A stretch of DNA of 64,000 nt from Coleophoma eucalyptorum (Eukaryota > Ascomycota > Leotiomycetes > Helotiales > Dermateaceae): contig JALRME010000009.1 of the NCBI GenBank assembly GCA_026120035.1, positions 1,116,001 through 1,180,000 on the forward strand, read 5' to 3'. The notes under the pieces are model-generated. The model saw nothing but the letters and a program-made list of their open reading frames with translations. It did no database searches and had not been told where the DNA came from. Positions 1 to 11,382 of this stretch are shown piece after piece. The position numbers and the translations under genes are program-made. The first letter of the stretch is position 1, and each line of letters begins with the position of its first letter.

Positions 1-2527
1 AGAGGACGAGAGATCTGGTGTTTGGCTGGGGAAGGGGCTTATTTCGCGAAATTGAACAGGAGGAAACGAGGCGCTTCCGAGGCGCTCTTAGACTCCTTTC
101 GTCCATTGACGCTGTTTCGAAACAATAGCGTACCATACTAGGAAACATCACGACAACAGGGAGAGCAGGGCAGGGCAGAACATGACAGAACAGGCAGATG
201 GGATCAAGGGCTATTTCGTTATTGGACACCTCTGCGATCTCCGAGAGTCTACCACCCTCACCTGAGGGTAATACAAGGACGGATTACAGGGTATATTCTA
301 GATTCCTCGTTAACATATGCACTACGACGCTGTACGGGGGACGAACCGGAAGGCAACATAGTAAGAGCGGTTCGCACTTTACCCTTGAATCAAACCCCAC
401 CCGACCGTCGGGATAAGGGTAACGATAAGCTTGATCCCGCCTCTTATTTGCCCCGTACCTGAATTCGATTAAGAAAGTCAAAAGCTGAGACGAGATTAGG
501 CGAGAGGCGAGAATCTCGGCAACTCGGCGGTGCTTTGATGCGCGCATCGATGGTTATTTACACCTTGATCACAAAAGATCACATTGATGTCGGAGAAAAT
601 ATTACAACTCGACAGCAATGGGGCTAGAATCAGTGCATGGTCATAAGACATGCGTGGACAATAGAAATAAGAAGAGCCTTATGGAACTTAATCTCAGTAA
701 TTGCAGCTTGTCTCACGTCGGCGTTGTGTAGGCTACTTTCTTGTCCTTCCGCGCCCTCCTATTACCTCGAAGGCATCATTACACTCTGCATTGGTCGGAC
801 CTTTGAGCTGCATCTTACTTATGTTTGTGCAGTGTGCAGTGTGCATAGACATTTATGCAGCACCCATACTTGATTTAGTACTCGCCGATGCATAATCAAG
901 GGGATTAGGCACAATACTTGGAAGCTAGGCGAGTAAGTGAGTGACAGAGAGTGCATAGTTTCCTTGAATAGTGCTGATACGAACATGGTAGAGCATAGGT
1001 GGAGAATGAAGCACAGAAAGAGAGAGAGAGGGGGGGGACGAGAGATGTTCTGCAGTGATGATGTAGCACTGCTTCACTTTTTCGAGAAAACCTGCTTATT
1101 CTGCGCATTTCCTAAAAACTTCACAAAAGCAAAAAAGAATTAAGTCAACCACCCGTCTCTCCCTCATGTCAGATAAAGAGACTGGAAGATGAAAGAAGAC
1201 GCCACGTTAATTTTCCTCTCAGCTGCAAAGCACATCTATCCAATTTATCTGAAATTTCCCCCATCGCATCTCCTTTCGCATCAGTGGATCTCCGACCCGT
1301 TTATTTTGTCTTGTCTTGAGGATCTACTCATTTTTATTCCCGAGAGATCAATTAAGCTTCATTTTTGGGAGGGGCGCAATATCTAAGAGTTGCAGTCTTA
1401 CCGAGAGATGTTTTCCAACCTCTGCCCCCCTCCCTCCCTCCCTCCCGCGAGTTCGGGATCTTTCTTGGGTTGTAAGAGATAAAGTGTTACCTACATATCA
1501 TGTATAATTAGGGTTAAGATATTTGCAATCATTTCCAAGGAAATGTAGTTAGGTAATGGTGTTATACACGTGACCTGGGCATTTTCTTTAATGGATCAAG
1601 CTATTCTTTTAGGAATCAAGTCAATTACAATACATGAAACTGAAAATTTACTTAATTACAGTCAATTCACCCATCTACTCAACTATCTCTCTCACTCGAG
1701 AGCCGAGACTGCCATGCCACAATTCTTTATGGTCATGTGACATATGGTATGCCCCTGATTTTGTTGCACGTCGCAAAGCAAGCTTAATCGTGAAAGCAAG
1801 TGCAACTTTTGGAAAGCGAGTGTCAGTAATAATAATTTTGGGGAAAAGCGAGTGCACTCTAGAAAATCAACCTCGGGAAATCATTACTTGCAGCCCTTCA
1901 AAGCAACTAAACGGGTATAAACTTATACTTTAATTGGTTCCGATGAAATCATTTACTAAATATCGCCATATTAAAGCCAAACTTTTGAAGAAAACAAGCT
2001 TGGTTTTAACTATGTTAGGAACATTAAGTGTAAAATTAACCTCCGTTATCTGAACCTGTTTTTTCTCTGTCGGACTTGATAAAAGTCCTTTTTGAGCTGA
2101 AACATCGTCGTTGCTTATCCCGATATATATGATTCGTATAGCATTAAGATTCTTAAGAGCCTAATCACCCTATAATTCAATTGTAGCTGTTGGGACATCG
2201 TTACACCACCTGCATGTTCCGTGTTTGCACTCGGATGCAAACACCATGATTGTATTACAATGGAGGTCGAATCGATATCTATTCTGTGCTACAAACAGAA
2301 TAGATATATTTATAAGACCTCCATCACACTTACTTACTTAGAAAAATCATCTACATTTTTACCTCACATTTTACCTGCCATCTTTACAGTCGAAATAAGA
2401 GGTAGCTTCTCGGGAAAGTATATCCCTTTTAGTGTTGAGGACAGTCGTCTCTACCCTTCCACACTAACAACAAGGCGATATGAACACCGGATTAAGGTAG
2501 GCGATAAGAACCATTTAGCGGCTCCAA
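1..2527. other. Gene-free stretch left of aconitase X
   Basis: I see no convincing gene. Open frames are short, overlap on both strands and lack a recognisable domain. The stretch contains a GA-rich run ending in eight G near 1020-1037, an AT-rich part at about 1500-2200 and the two-hairpin repeat at 2221-2400. The left end may be the flank of a gene outside the window. Confidence 0.6.
2221..2400. repeat. Two-hairpin dispersed repeat, copy 1
   Basis: Two consecutive inverted repeats are visible. The first has perfect 9-bp arms (2221-2229 and 2236-2244) around a 6-nt loop. The second spans 2262-2322, with a 7-bp outer stem (GGAGGTC/GACCTCC) and a 13-bp perfect inner stem (2275-2287 and 2295-2307). 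The following 70 nt resemble the sequence after a similar hairpin pair at 63036-63160. This looks like a decayed non-autonomous element. It could instead contribute to the aconitase X promoter or leader, since that ATG lies about 130 bp downstream. Confidence 0.5.
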
Positions 2528-4333
2528 ATGATGTCTCCAACCACCTCCACCGGCCCAGCAACTGCAATTACAGGCACAGCCTACATCTCCGCCCACGCTT
2601 CCGGCCACGTTCTCAGCAGCACCGCACCGCTCAGTTTCTGGGGTGGCGTGTGTCCTTCAACTGGCCAGATCCTCGACGCTCACCATCCACTGCATGGTCA
2701 GCAGCTCGCAGGAAGAGTCCTCGCTATACCAAGTAGCCGAGGCTCATGCTCGGGGAGCGGCGTCTTGCTGGAGTTGTTGCTCAATGGTAATGCACCGGCT
2801 GCGCTGGTGTTTGAACTTCAGGAGGAGATCTTGACCTTGGGCGTGCTTGTTGCTAGGGAGGTGTTTGGGAAATGTATCCCAGTGGTGAACGTTCCGAAAG
2901 AAGAGTTCGAGAGAGTGTCCAGGGCAACGTGGGTGAGGGTTCTTGGAGAGAAGATTGTATGCTATGATGCATGTCCTGAGGAAGTGCTCGGGTATACTAT
3001 TGGAAACGCGACTGGAGATACAAATGAAGCGGAAACGCTTCCTGATATTTCACTCTCCGAAAATGACCTCAGTATCTTCCAGGGTCAGCGTGGAAAGGCT
3101 GCGCAGGTTGCCATGCGCATCATCCTCCAGATGGCTAAAGTCCAAGGTGCAGACTCGCTTCTGTCAGTGACACGCGCGCATATCGATGGCTGTGTATATA
3201 CTGGGCCTGCAACCCTAGCCTTTGCCAACCAACTGAAGAACTGGGATGCTCAGGTCGCAATCCCAACAACTTTGAATTCCGTCTCTGTCGATCTTGCACG
3301 CTGGCGAGCTCAAGGCGTCGACGAGGAATTCGGGGTTGCAGCAAGTGCACTCGCTTCAGCATATATTGCTATGGGCGTTAAGCCGACGTATACCTGTGCA
3401 CCTTACCTTCTTGATGATGTTCCTCTCCCACGAAAAGGTGAGCAGATCATATGGTCTGAGTCGAATGCTGTGGTTTTTGCAAACAGTGTGCTCGGAGCGA
3501 GGACGGTCAAGTGCCCGGATTACCTGGATATATGCGCTGCCTTGACGGGTCGAGCACCCAATGCTGGTTGTCACATCACAGCGAACCGAAAAGCGGGCGT
3601 GAAGATCATCCTTGACATCCCATCTTTCACCGAGATGGATGAATCTTTCTTTCCATTGCTAGGATACCTGGTCGGGGAGGCTGCGGGAAACAGAATTCCA
3701 ATAGTGTTCGGCTTAGAGAAGTTAGGCGTAGGTCTAGATGATATGAAGGCATTTGGAGCTGCTTTTGCAACGACGTCGAGTGCAGCTATGTTTCACCTTG
3801 CTGGAGTCACCCCAGAAGCTTTAATGGCGGAGGAGATATCTAGTCACCTCCTCTCTTGCTTAAACTTCACAGCAACGATCACAACAGCCGACCTCCGGAG
3901 GGGCTGGGAAACACTCAATAACACACCTGTTGAAAATATTGACCTGATATCTCTCGGAAACCCTCATTTCTCACTAGCAGAAATCCGCCTCGTCACAAAC
4001 CTTCTCACAAACACTAAAATATCAAAGCATCCGAATATCACACTGGTCATTACAACTTCACGTGCAACATATAGCAAAGCATGCGAAGAAGGGCTGGTAG
4101 AGAAACTAGAGAATTGGGGGGCACAGATCCTCACCGATACCTGCTGGTGCATGATCTCTGAGCCGGTCATCCCGCTCAATGCGAAGACAGTCCTGACCAA
4201 TTCGGGAAAGTATGCATATTATGCTCCAGGCTTGACTGCTGGAAGGGGTGTCAGATTTGCGGGGTTAAGAGACTGTGCAAAAGCTGCGAAGGAGGGAGTG
4301 TTAACTCTGGGATTACCTTCCTGGCTGGCGTAA
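2528..4333 (+). CDS. Aconitase X (AcnX), fused swivel and catalytic domains
   Basis: This is an uninterrupted 601-codon frame. The first ~140 residues match the small swivelling domain of the AcnX family (DUF126-type), with a serine/glycine-rich loop (RGSCSGSG) near residues 71-78. The remainder matches the large AcnX domain (DUF521-type), with PPC-like and CTG-like cysteine environments expected to hold an iron-sulfur cluster. Known AcnX enzymes are dehydratases: bacterial members act on cis-3-hydroxy-L-proline and archaeal ones on phosphomevalonate. Most are split into two subunits, while this one is a single chain. The ATG at 2528 is followed directly by a second ATG, and either could be used. 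No pathway partner lies next to it, so the substrate is not deducible here. A cytosolic location is likely because no targeting signal is visible. Confidence 0.85.
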   Translation: MMSPTTSTGPATAITGTAYISAHASGHVLSSTAPLSFWGGVCPSTGQILDAHHPLHGQQLAGRVLAIPSSRGSCSGSGVLLELLLNGNAPAALVFELQEEILTLGVLVAREVFGKCIPVVNVPKEEFERVSRATWVRVLGEKIVCYDACPEEVLGYTIGNATGDTNEAETLPDISLSENDLSIFQGQRGKAAQVAMRIILQMAKVQGADSLLSVTRAHIDGCVYTGPATLAFANQLKNWDAQVAIPTTLNSVSVDLARWRAQGVDEEFGVAASALASAYIAMGVKPTYTCAPYLLDDVPLPRKGEQIIWSESNAVVFANSVLGARTVKCPDYLDICAALTGRAPNAGCHITANRKAGVKIILDIPSFTEMDESFFPLLGYLVGEAAGNRIPIVFGLEKLGVGLDDMKAFGAAFATTSSAAMFHLAGVTPEALMAEEISSHLLSCLNFTATITTADLRRGWETLNNTPVENIDLISLGNPHFSLAEIRLVTNLLTNTKISKHPNITLVITTSRATYSKACEEGLVEKLENWGAQILTDTCWCMISEPVIPLNAKTVLTNSGKYAYYAPGLTAGRGVRFAGLRDCAKAAKEGVLTLGLPSWLA

Positions 4334-5928
4334 GATGTGGCCAGCAAAGGGAAGTTGAAAGTAGTAAGAGCAATTAGCTCACACGTGGACGAGCCTGAGT
4401 AGTAGATTCGAATATGATTATTGATCATTAATATTTCTCAGATAAGAGTTCATAAAACGTGCATAGCGATAGACTCAAAAATCAAAAATAGGATAGTTAT
4501 ACCATGAGAGGTCATGATTTTGGGGGGGGGCAATTCGCTTTTTGGACCGCTCTCCTGGTGTGGTGGGTAGGTTTGAGATAAGGGGTAGGTGAAGGAAATG
4601 GGGTAGGAGAACAGTATGAACACCAGGACACGATTGATTTCAAATTCAAATGGGGGCTGAATACAAGAAAGATATACTTTTATTTCGAATGCACCAAATA
4701 ACATTCAGCAAGCGCTATTTTGATGGTTTCCCTCTATTTGAGATTATTCAAATCACGAATAATTTCCCATGAAACAATATAATATCTCCTAGTAATATGT
4801 TAATCTACCCTGGATCACCTAAATCTAGTAGAATGCACAATTTCCAGCTGCACGGCTCTCAGCTTGTTGTTTAGGTGCTGGCATGTAGATTGTAAGAGAT
4901 AGAGGATGGTAACCCACGTCTGGGCCCTTCTCCCAGCCACCTACAAAGAAGTAAGATACACCAACCAAAATTCAAGGGAGGAGGCGCCCAAAGTCTTAAT
5001 GGTACAAAATTCAATATTCTGTTTCGTTTCAAAATCGTCAGTTAAAGTTGCGATAAGCTTTGAAGAATGAAATCATCGAGTTTGACAGGCGGGCCAGGCT
5101 GCGCCACACGAACTGGTATCTCCCCAGTGTGCAGAGGCGATCCTAGTGACCTACCACCACATTGCGCATCTCCGACTACATGAGGCTGCGGTTTGATTTG
5201 TTAAAAAGGGTTAATTGTTTAGCATTCCATTCTTAAAATTGGAGAGGTTGAGTTTGTATGGGAACAACTTGTCCCCGATCGCTTATTTTTTGACACTCTT
5301 CCCTACGCGACTGCGACTTGCGCCCTGGGGGGGGGGGGTCACTCTCGCAAAGAAATGGGGATTTGCAACCTCATAAGTATTCCAATATTATACGGAGATG
5401 TATGTTCGTCATCGGATTTTGAGTTCCATATGGCCACGTCCAAACATGGTAACTTGAGCGTTTGCACTCAAGTCGTTATTAAAGCCATGCCTCCCAAATT
5501 CAAAAAATTGGCTGCATTCGTCCAGAGCATGGCCACAGGCTAGAGCTAAACGCCAAGCATCCGATAAAGGGCACATCCAGAGTGGTCCAAGAGAGCAGCA
5601 CACAGGGAGTCTTTTCTACCGAAAGTCTAGCTGAACTCTTTCTACACACCTTGCTCGAATCCAAACTCCTCACAGTAAACCGCCTTCACATGATTGGGTT
5701 TTGCGACTATCTGGATGTTTCGGACGCTTGAGCCAATTACTGCTTTCTTGGCATTAGTAGTGAGCAGCTACATATGAAGTGTCGTCCTCCGCTGCATGGA
5801 CCCGTGACAACTCTCTGCAACCCAGGCCTTTTTATCTTCTGCGTCATAGAAACTCACCAGTCTTGCTTCTTCCAGTTTGTCGTATATCTCATGGTCCAGA
5901 AACTGTCCAGAAGACCTCTCGTCACAAC
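4334..5928. other. Intergenic region with G tracts
   Basis: No gene is supported. The region holds a G9 tract (4522-4530) and a G12 tract (5327-5338). Its short frames have no recognisable domain and no splice-joined extension. It covers the 3' side of aconitase X and the promoter of the rhodopsin-domain gene. Confidence 0.6.
5327..5338 (+). repeat. G12 homopolymer tract
   Basis: Twelve consecutive G are present in intergenic DNA. Similar tracts occur at 4522-4530 (G9), 24061-24072 (C12) and 32726-32739 (C14), all outside genes. Confidence 0.9.
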
Positions 5929-7402
5929 ATGGACGCGGTAAGGCCTCTGATCATCGAGTCTGCAATATTCTATTCAATAGGTATTTCTCTCGTAGTACTG
6001 CGTCTGTAAGTATATCAATAATGGATGGAGCTTCCTTTCGGAGAATTTCATAGTGGAATTGACTCGGGTGGGCCTAGATGGGCTCAAGTACGAAGATATG
6101 GCATCGGAGGCCTAAAGATTGAGGACAAGACGATGGTAGTTTCTTCAGTAAGTTCCTAACCCGCAATCCCACGAGCCAAAGACTAATACACAGCTCTCTT
6201 TCCCTTACATAGATATTCTATTCGCTTCTTGTCATTTTCAATATCATCACCAATTACGAATTCGATTCCGGGGTGAATACAGCCTCGGGCATAGGAGATC
6301 TGGCGACTGATAATCCTTCAGCATACATAGCTGGGAGTAAATACATTCTGGTCTCTGAGCAGGTGCATTCTCCCTTCCAAGGAAACCCTCAAGAAGAGAT
6401 GGGCTAATTTGCATGCAGGCGATGATTAATACATTATACACACTGAAAATCTGCATGCTGGGGCTCTACCATCGCTTGACGTAAGTCTGCCCAAGCCAAG
6501 TTTACATCCTGCCAAGCGTGGAAAGCTGATATCGGGCCTTAAGCAATGGACAACGGGAACAGCTTGCAGTTAAGATAGTAGCTGGCTACTGTATTCTAGG
6601 ATGGGTTGCGAACCAGGTCGCATACTTCACCCTGACCTGCCAGCCCTTCAGCGGGAACTGGGCCATCCCACCACCAAGCGGTTCGTTCCCCAACTTTCCA
6701 TGATATTTCTCACATAGAAGAACTGCATTGTCTGACTAGAGTTTGATTTAGAACAATGTACGGACTGGCATCAGTATGAGATCGTGCAAGGCACCTTCAA
6801 CATCTCGAGTGATTTCTTCATCCTCTTCTTCCCCATCCCGCTCTTCTGGCGCCCCGGATTCGCGCTGAAGCAAAGGATCTATCTTTGCTGCATCTTTTCA
6901 CTAGGAATCTTCGTCGTAGGTTTCCCCTCAAGCTTTATTTCCTCGAAGCCCTGATTTGCCATTGCCTCAAAAGAGAACTGACCAGCTCTACCTCACTAAA
7001 CAGATCGCATGCGCCCTTGTAAACAAGTTGAACCTCGACGGTACATCATGGCCATTCTGGGCCCTCCGGGAAACAAGCTGCGCAGTAAGTCAAAAACAGA
7101 AAAAACTCCATAAACCCCGAGACTTACCAAACCGCCTCTCACAGATCTACGTTGCAAACATCCCCGTCCTCGTATCCCTAGTCAAGACTTTCGTTTCCAA
7201 GAACATCACCCGAATCTCGACCCTGCGCACGAACACGAAGAACCAAACCACCGAGCCAGATTTGACCACTGCATCCGTGTTACCCGCGGCGACGGATGGG
7301 CTGATGGGTTCTTCGCAATCCGAGAAGAACTTCGACAAAATATATGATCCCGTGGTTCAGGATTGGAGGGAAATTAGTACCAAAGATGACGAGATCGTTT
7401 AA
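5929..7402 (+). CDS. Fungal rhodopsin-domain integral membrane protein
   Basis: An eight-exon model gives 340 residues: 5929-6005, 6054-6147, 6213-6362, 6419-6480, 6544-6680, 6752-6915, 7004-7084 and 7145-7402. All introns are 48-88 nt with GT/AG ends, and the phases join without a stop. The product has about seven hydrophobic helices. It carries landmarks of the fungal rhodopsin-domain family (formerly DUF-type, found in PTH11-like and SAT-cluster membrane proteins): a GLKIEDK stretch after helix 1, a cytoplasmic helix pair ending in LYHRLT, CQPFSGNW, a CTDWHQYE loop and a polar C-terminal tail. This family has no retinal-binding lysine function established, and its ligand is unknown. The protein is probably in the plasma membrane. 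The family assignment is secure, the role is open. Confidence 0.8.
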
Positions 7403-7766
7403 GCCTTGGAGTTCATTGTTTCAACAAATAGTGCTATGGCTTTGAGGCCATGGATGTGAATAGTCAGTTCATGATGTGATCTAATGATAAGCAGCAATCA
7501 AGTATCACGCGAGTAATACCGAATGTACAGTAGTGTAGACAAGAATTGCGATCATCGAGGTATCGATAGTGTTTACGCAACAATTTCACAGTTATGATAT
7601 TTCAATACAGCGCATAATAAGGAATATTGATCTTTCACGTTTAAACTTATTAAACCAGCACTCCTGTCAAGCATTAACAGCAAACTGAGACAATGGCCGA
7701 TACTAATATTGAGTAAAACCGGTAGTTCGGCAGCTTTCACTTCCACTTCACGACACCTCTCACTAC
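7403..7766. other. Convergent intergenic gap
   Basis: This AT-rich 364-nt gap separates two genes that converge on it, so it should hold both 3' ends. I see no gene or strong hairpin. Confidence 0.6.
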
Positions 7767-9606
7767 CTAACTCACAATACGGCGACCAGCCATGTAGAAG
7801 CCACTGTCAATCTTGCGTCGTTTTCCCATCCAACACATCCCACCTAGTGCAAGATCTTGCTTGAGCTGTTCTTCATTAAGCGAAGCTGTTCTCTTATATC
7901 CACGGTTTACCCCGGAGGAAGACTTTTTTGAACCTAGAATGATCGAGTGGACATCGTTTGCTTCTCCAAAATGAAACCCAGGAGAATCAGTCTTCATAAT
8001 TGAGCGAAGAGGATTATTCTCAGCAGCAGTAGAAGTAACCTTAATAGCATTACCAGTGTTCCACCATTGCTGGTCATCTTCAGAATTCATCATCCACATA
8101 TTTGACAATTCTTCAGCACTGGGAGCTGATGTAGAGATATCCTCCATTACGATATCTTGCTGATCTTCATCTGCCGCTTCAAATTTGGGTGCTGGGTTGG
8201 ACTTCTCTCTACCTGTACACCAGTCGCAGGTAGCTGGTTGGGTCCTGCACAGTGCTATTGGGGAATCACAAGTAGGAGTTACTGAGGCTGGAGAGAATGT
8301 GCAACTTCGCTGAAAGCAAAATACAGGGGGTCCATCTGTGGTGCCATAATCCCTCAGTGTAGCTTCTAGTTCTTTATATCCAGTAAGCTCGGATTGTGCA
8401 AGAGAGATGCCAGCAGGTATCAACACGAATGAATCATGGAAGTCGATCTCGTACGCGATCATGTCGTTTTCGTAAGTAAGAGCTTCTGCTCTACTCCAAG
8501 TGTCTGAAGACGACTGTCTTATTGCCGATTCAACAGGAACACCTTTTGGAAAGGAAACTCTTGAAGGCTTCCATGATATCAGAGCCTGGGGCCCCATTTC
8601 TGACGGAGAAACAGAAATAACCTCATTAATTGATGATTTCCTTGGAAGTTGATCCAGAACCTCATGAATGGACACCTCAGATAATTGTTTGTGAGAGCTA
8701 CAGATAGATTCTGGCGGAGTGAGTGTTGAAAACTCTGTGAGTTCGTAATCCATTAAACTGTTGTTGTTAGGTCCACTGCAAGGAGTTGCTGGCGGACTAG
8801 GAATTTCACTACGCAGAACAATCGAAGACGTTTCCGGACGTGCCTCAGCACCTTGCAGGTTTGGCTTGTGAATAGATTTCTCAACTATTGTGGAGGACTG
8901 TGCTGAAGTACTGGCGAAAATTAGGTTGTGTAATTGGAGTTTAGACTTTCACTCTTTTACTTACTATGTGTCAATGGATTTCTGAAACCTCTTGAGGCTA
9001 TCCTCTTTTTTGTCCTTCGAAGGTATGCTCCATAGTGCATCCGCATAGGAGTCTAATACCTCCGTAAGAAGCACCTCGTTTTGGATCAGAACTAAGACCC
9101 CTTCAATCTCATGGTCGATACACAGACTGCCAGAGGGCGTACAGAAGCAAGAAATGAAGCTCTTTCCGAAAAGCATGTGTTTGTTAGTGTCAGACGTGGT
9201 CATGCAATCCGGTTTGAAATCGATCCCTGCTATCCTCTCTGCTTTACCTCGTTCGTTGAGACATTGTAGATGACAATTACGCTCAAGAAGGGCGTGATGG
9301 GTGATTTCAAGTTTCGCAACAGCAATTTCTGTGTTCTCCAGTACACGCTGTAATTTGCGTGATGCGGTCTGGCAGAGATTAGTAACGAATGCCACGAGAA
9401 CGGGAAGCGCGTCCCACCGTGGGGTCGCTTTTATATAGAGCAGCCAGGATGTAGTAGCGGTTCTGCAAAGACCAAGGCGTCTCTAAGAAGTTGCCATTAA
9501 GCACCAGGGCCTGTTCTATTTCGTCGGATATACTCTGGAGAGACCGAGAGAGGACATCGGATACTCGGTCAAAGTTGTACTGGGAATGCGACATTGTGCA
9601 AGGCAT
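7767..9606 (-). CDS. Uncharacterised fungal protein, with apparent frame break in the N-terminal part
   Basis: I do not recognise the family. The last exon (8910-7767) joins through a 54-nt intron (8964-8911, GTAAGT donor) to an upstream exon that reads back to about 9395. The protein has an acidic, serine-rich C-terminal half with a cysteine pair (CDWC), and ends near a basic KRRK segment. From 9606 a frame encodes a plausible N-terminus, but near 9385-9440 the reading frame must shift by one to continue into the next frame, which starts WDALPVLVAF. No well-placed short intron explains the shift. An unusual intron, an assembly indel or a real frameshift are all possible. The start at 9606 (or 9594) is therefore provisional. 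The gene converges on the rhodopsin-domain gene. Confidence 0.55.
8911..8964 (-). other. Intron of the 7767-9606 gene
   Basis: The donor GTAAGT lies at 8964-8959 and the acceptor ends CCAG at 8911. Removing it joins two open frames in phase, adding about 50 residues before the longest downstream ATG frame. Confidence 0.75.
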
Positions 9607-11382
9607 ATAATGAATGTCTATAATGATTGCTACCTTTTCGATGGGCTGGAATTATGTTGTTGATGTTTCTTTTGTCTTCGGGAGAAGGAAGAAGAGGAGG
9701 AAGTCAAACTCGATGCCGTATATCTCGTACCTGCCGATCTCCCTACTGAAGCTGCTCAGAGTGGAAGGATCAGCCTCCTAGGTAGGCAAAACACATCGCA
9801 ACGTCTTTATATCGGCGAGCTTGAATTCCTAGACTGCGAGTTGGCAGACAGCACTGGATAGAGTAAACAAATTAATTAAAGAATCTTAGAACTTTAAGAT
9901 CCGCACATGCTGATGATGTTGAAGTTGGTCCTTAGGAGATGATTATATTGGTCGTACTTGCAAGTTCTGCTAAGTTTGCCTTGTAGCTGAGACCAAACAT
10001 AACCTTCCCTCGTTGAATACATGGAACGAGACGAACAGCACAGAAGGACAAACGCGAGTTTATTATTTTAAGTCTCAGTAAAATAATAATTCGAAGGTCC
10101 GAAGACGACAGATGCCTTTTACTCTATACATAGAGACGGAGCACTCTGGATCCAAAATTTAAGGCATGCTATTAACTACTATTAAACAGCATTTTCTTCT
10201 TTTAAATAATCAGCAGTACAATAGTTTTTTTGGAAGGTGGTAGTGTAATTCCAGATTCGGGGAGAATTCGTTAGGGATGGAAACATCTGTACTAAAACCA
10301 CCGAGAGCAAGCTACAGTTCCTGAGGCCACATATACTATGCCGGACTAAAATCTTTCAGTCGCTGCTGGGCTTGCTTGGATGATTGGGCTCTGATTACTC
10401 GAGATACCTGAAACATGCGGTGCTGCAACTTCAAAACCAACAACCCTGAATCAAAAGAGTATGTTTCATTGGCTAGAACCAACTCCTGACTACCGGTCAG
10501 GAGATTTCTGCGCTGCCTGGGCTGAGGTTTGCACCTCACGAACTTTGTTGTCTTGGTCGTCAAAGGATTGAGTTGTGTAGATTCAGTTGAAGTAGCTTAG
10601 AGTATTCCAAGGCCTGGTCAGCAATTCTTAGGATCTCGCTTCCACGACTGACTCCATCTATAAGAGAAAATTGGGCCATGCCTAATGATTCGAGTAGGGC
10701 CGACCTTACCGTCCACAGTATGCACAGTGAAGATCTATATGTCCTGTAGTTGTGTTATTTACCGGAACGGAGAAATGCTGCTCCTGACCTTATGATCATG
10801 TGATCTAAATCTACGGTTAGCCTCCCCCAACTCAGAGCAACGTTCAACGGCATCATTCAGACTCCAAGAGCTGCGTGAATGTCGAACGACATGGATCCGA
10901 CTCCAGAACCTGTCCAAGGTACAATCTGGGGCAACAAACAAGCCTACTTCCACCAGCGTGGAGTTGGTGTGACCAGAGCCGTCGTATGGCTGATCAAGCA
11001 CTTACAGTGCTGGGCGAGTCGTTCAAGGAGCGACCCCTTACTCTGCCACCACCCTCGTCAAGTATTCCATTCTATCTTCATTGGCATTTCCACGGTGCTT
11101 TACATCATACTAGCACATTTCTCGGCCTCTAGATCAAGTGTCTATTGTGCTTTTGCTGTAAGATATAGCAAGAGCTTGTCTTGATCTATGACCACATAGG
11201 TCGCTCTCGCTTCCCGTAGCTAAAGCATCAGCGCATATCTTCCAACCTCTTCAATCTTCCACGCGAACCACGATCAACAATCTCCGTCGCGCAATATCAA
11301 AACCTCGCCATCACAAATTTATCAAGCAACTACTCAACAACCCAACCCACAACACCAACCCTATCGATACGAAGCATCAGCA
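9607..11382. other. Divergent intergenic region before H2A.Z
   Basis: This region lies between two divergently transcribed genes, so both promoters should be here. Short frames at 10336-10563 (-) and 10759-11184 (both strands) overlap each other and lack any recognisable domain. The last ~200 nt before 11383 are rich in C, A and T, as in fungal leaders. Confidence 0.6.

Noticed and set aside
2221..2736. Frame of 171 codons overlapping aconitase X
   Set aside because: It begins with GTG inside the hairpin repeat and runs into the aconitase X gene in another frame.
10879..11184. 101-codon frame before H2A.Z
   Set aside because: It overlaps alternative frames and lacks a domain; more likely promoter DNA.
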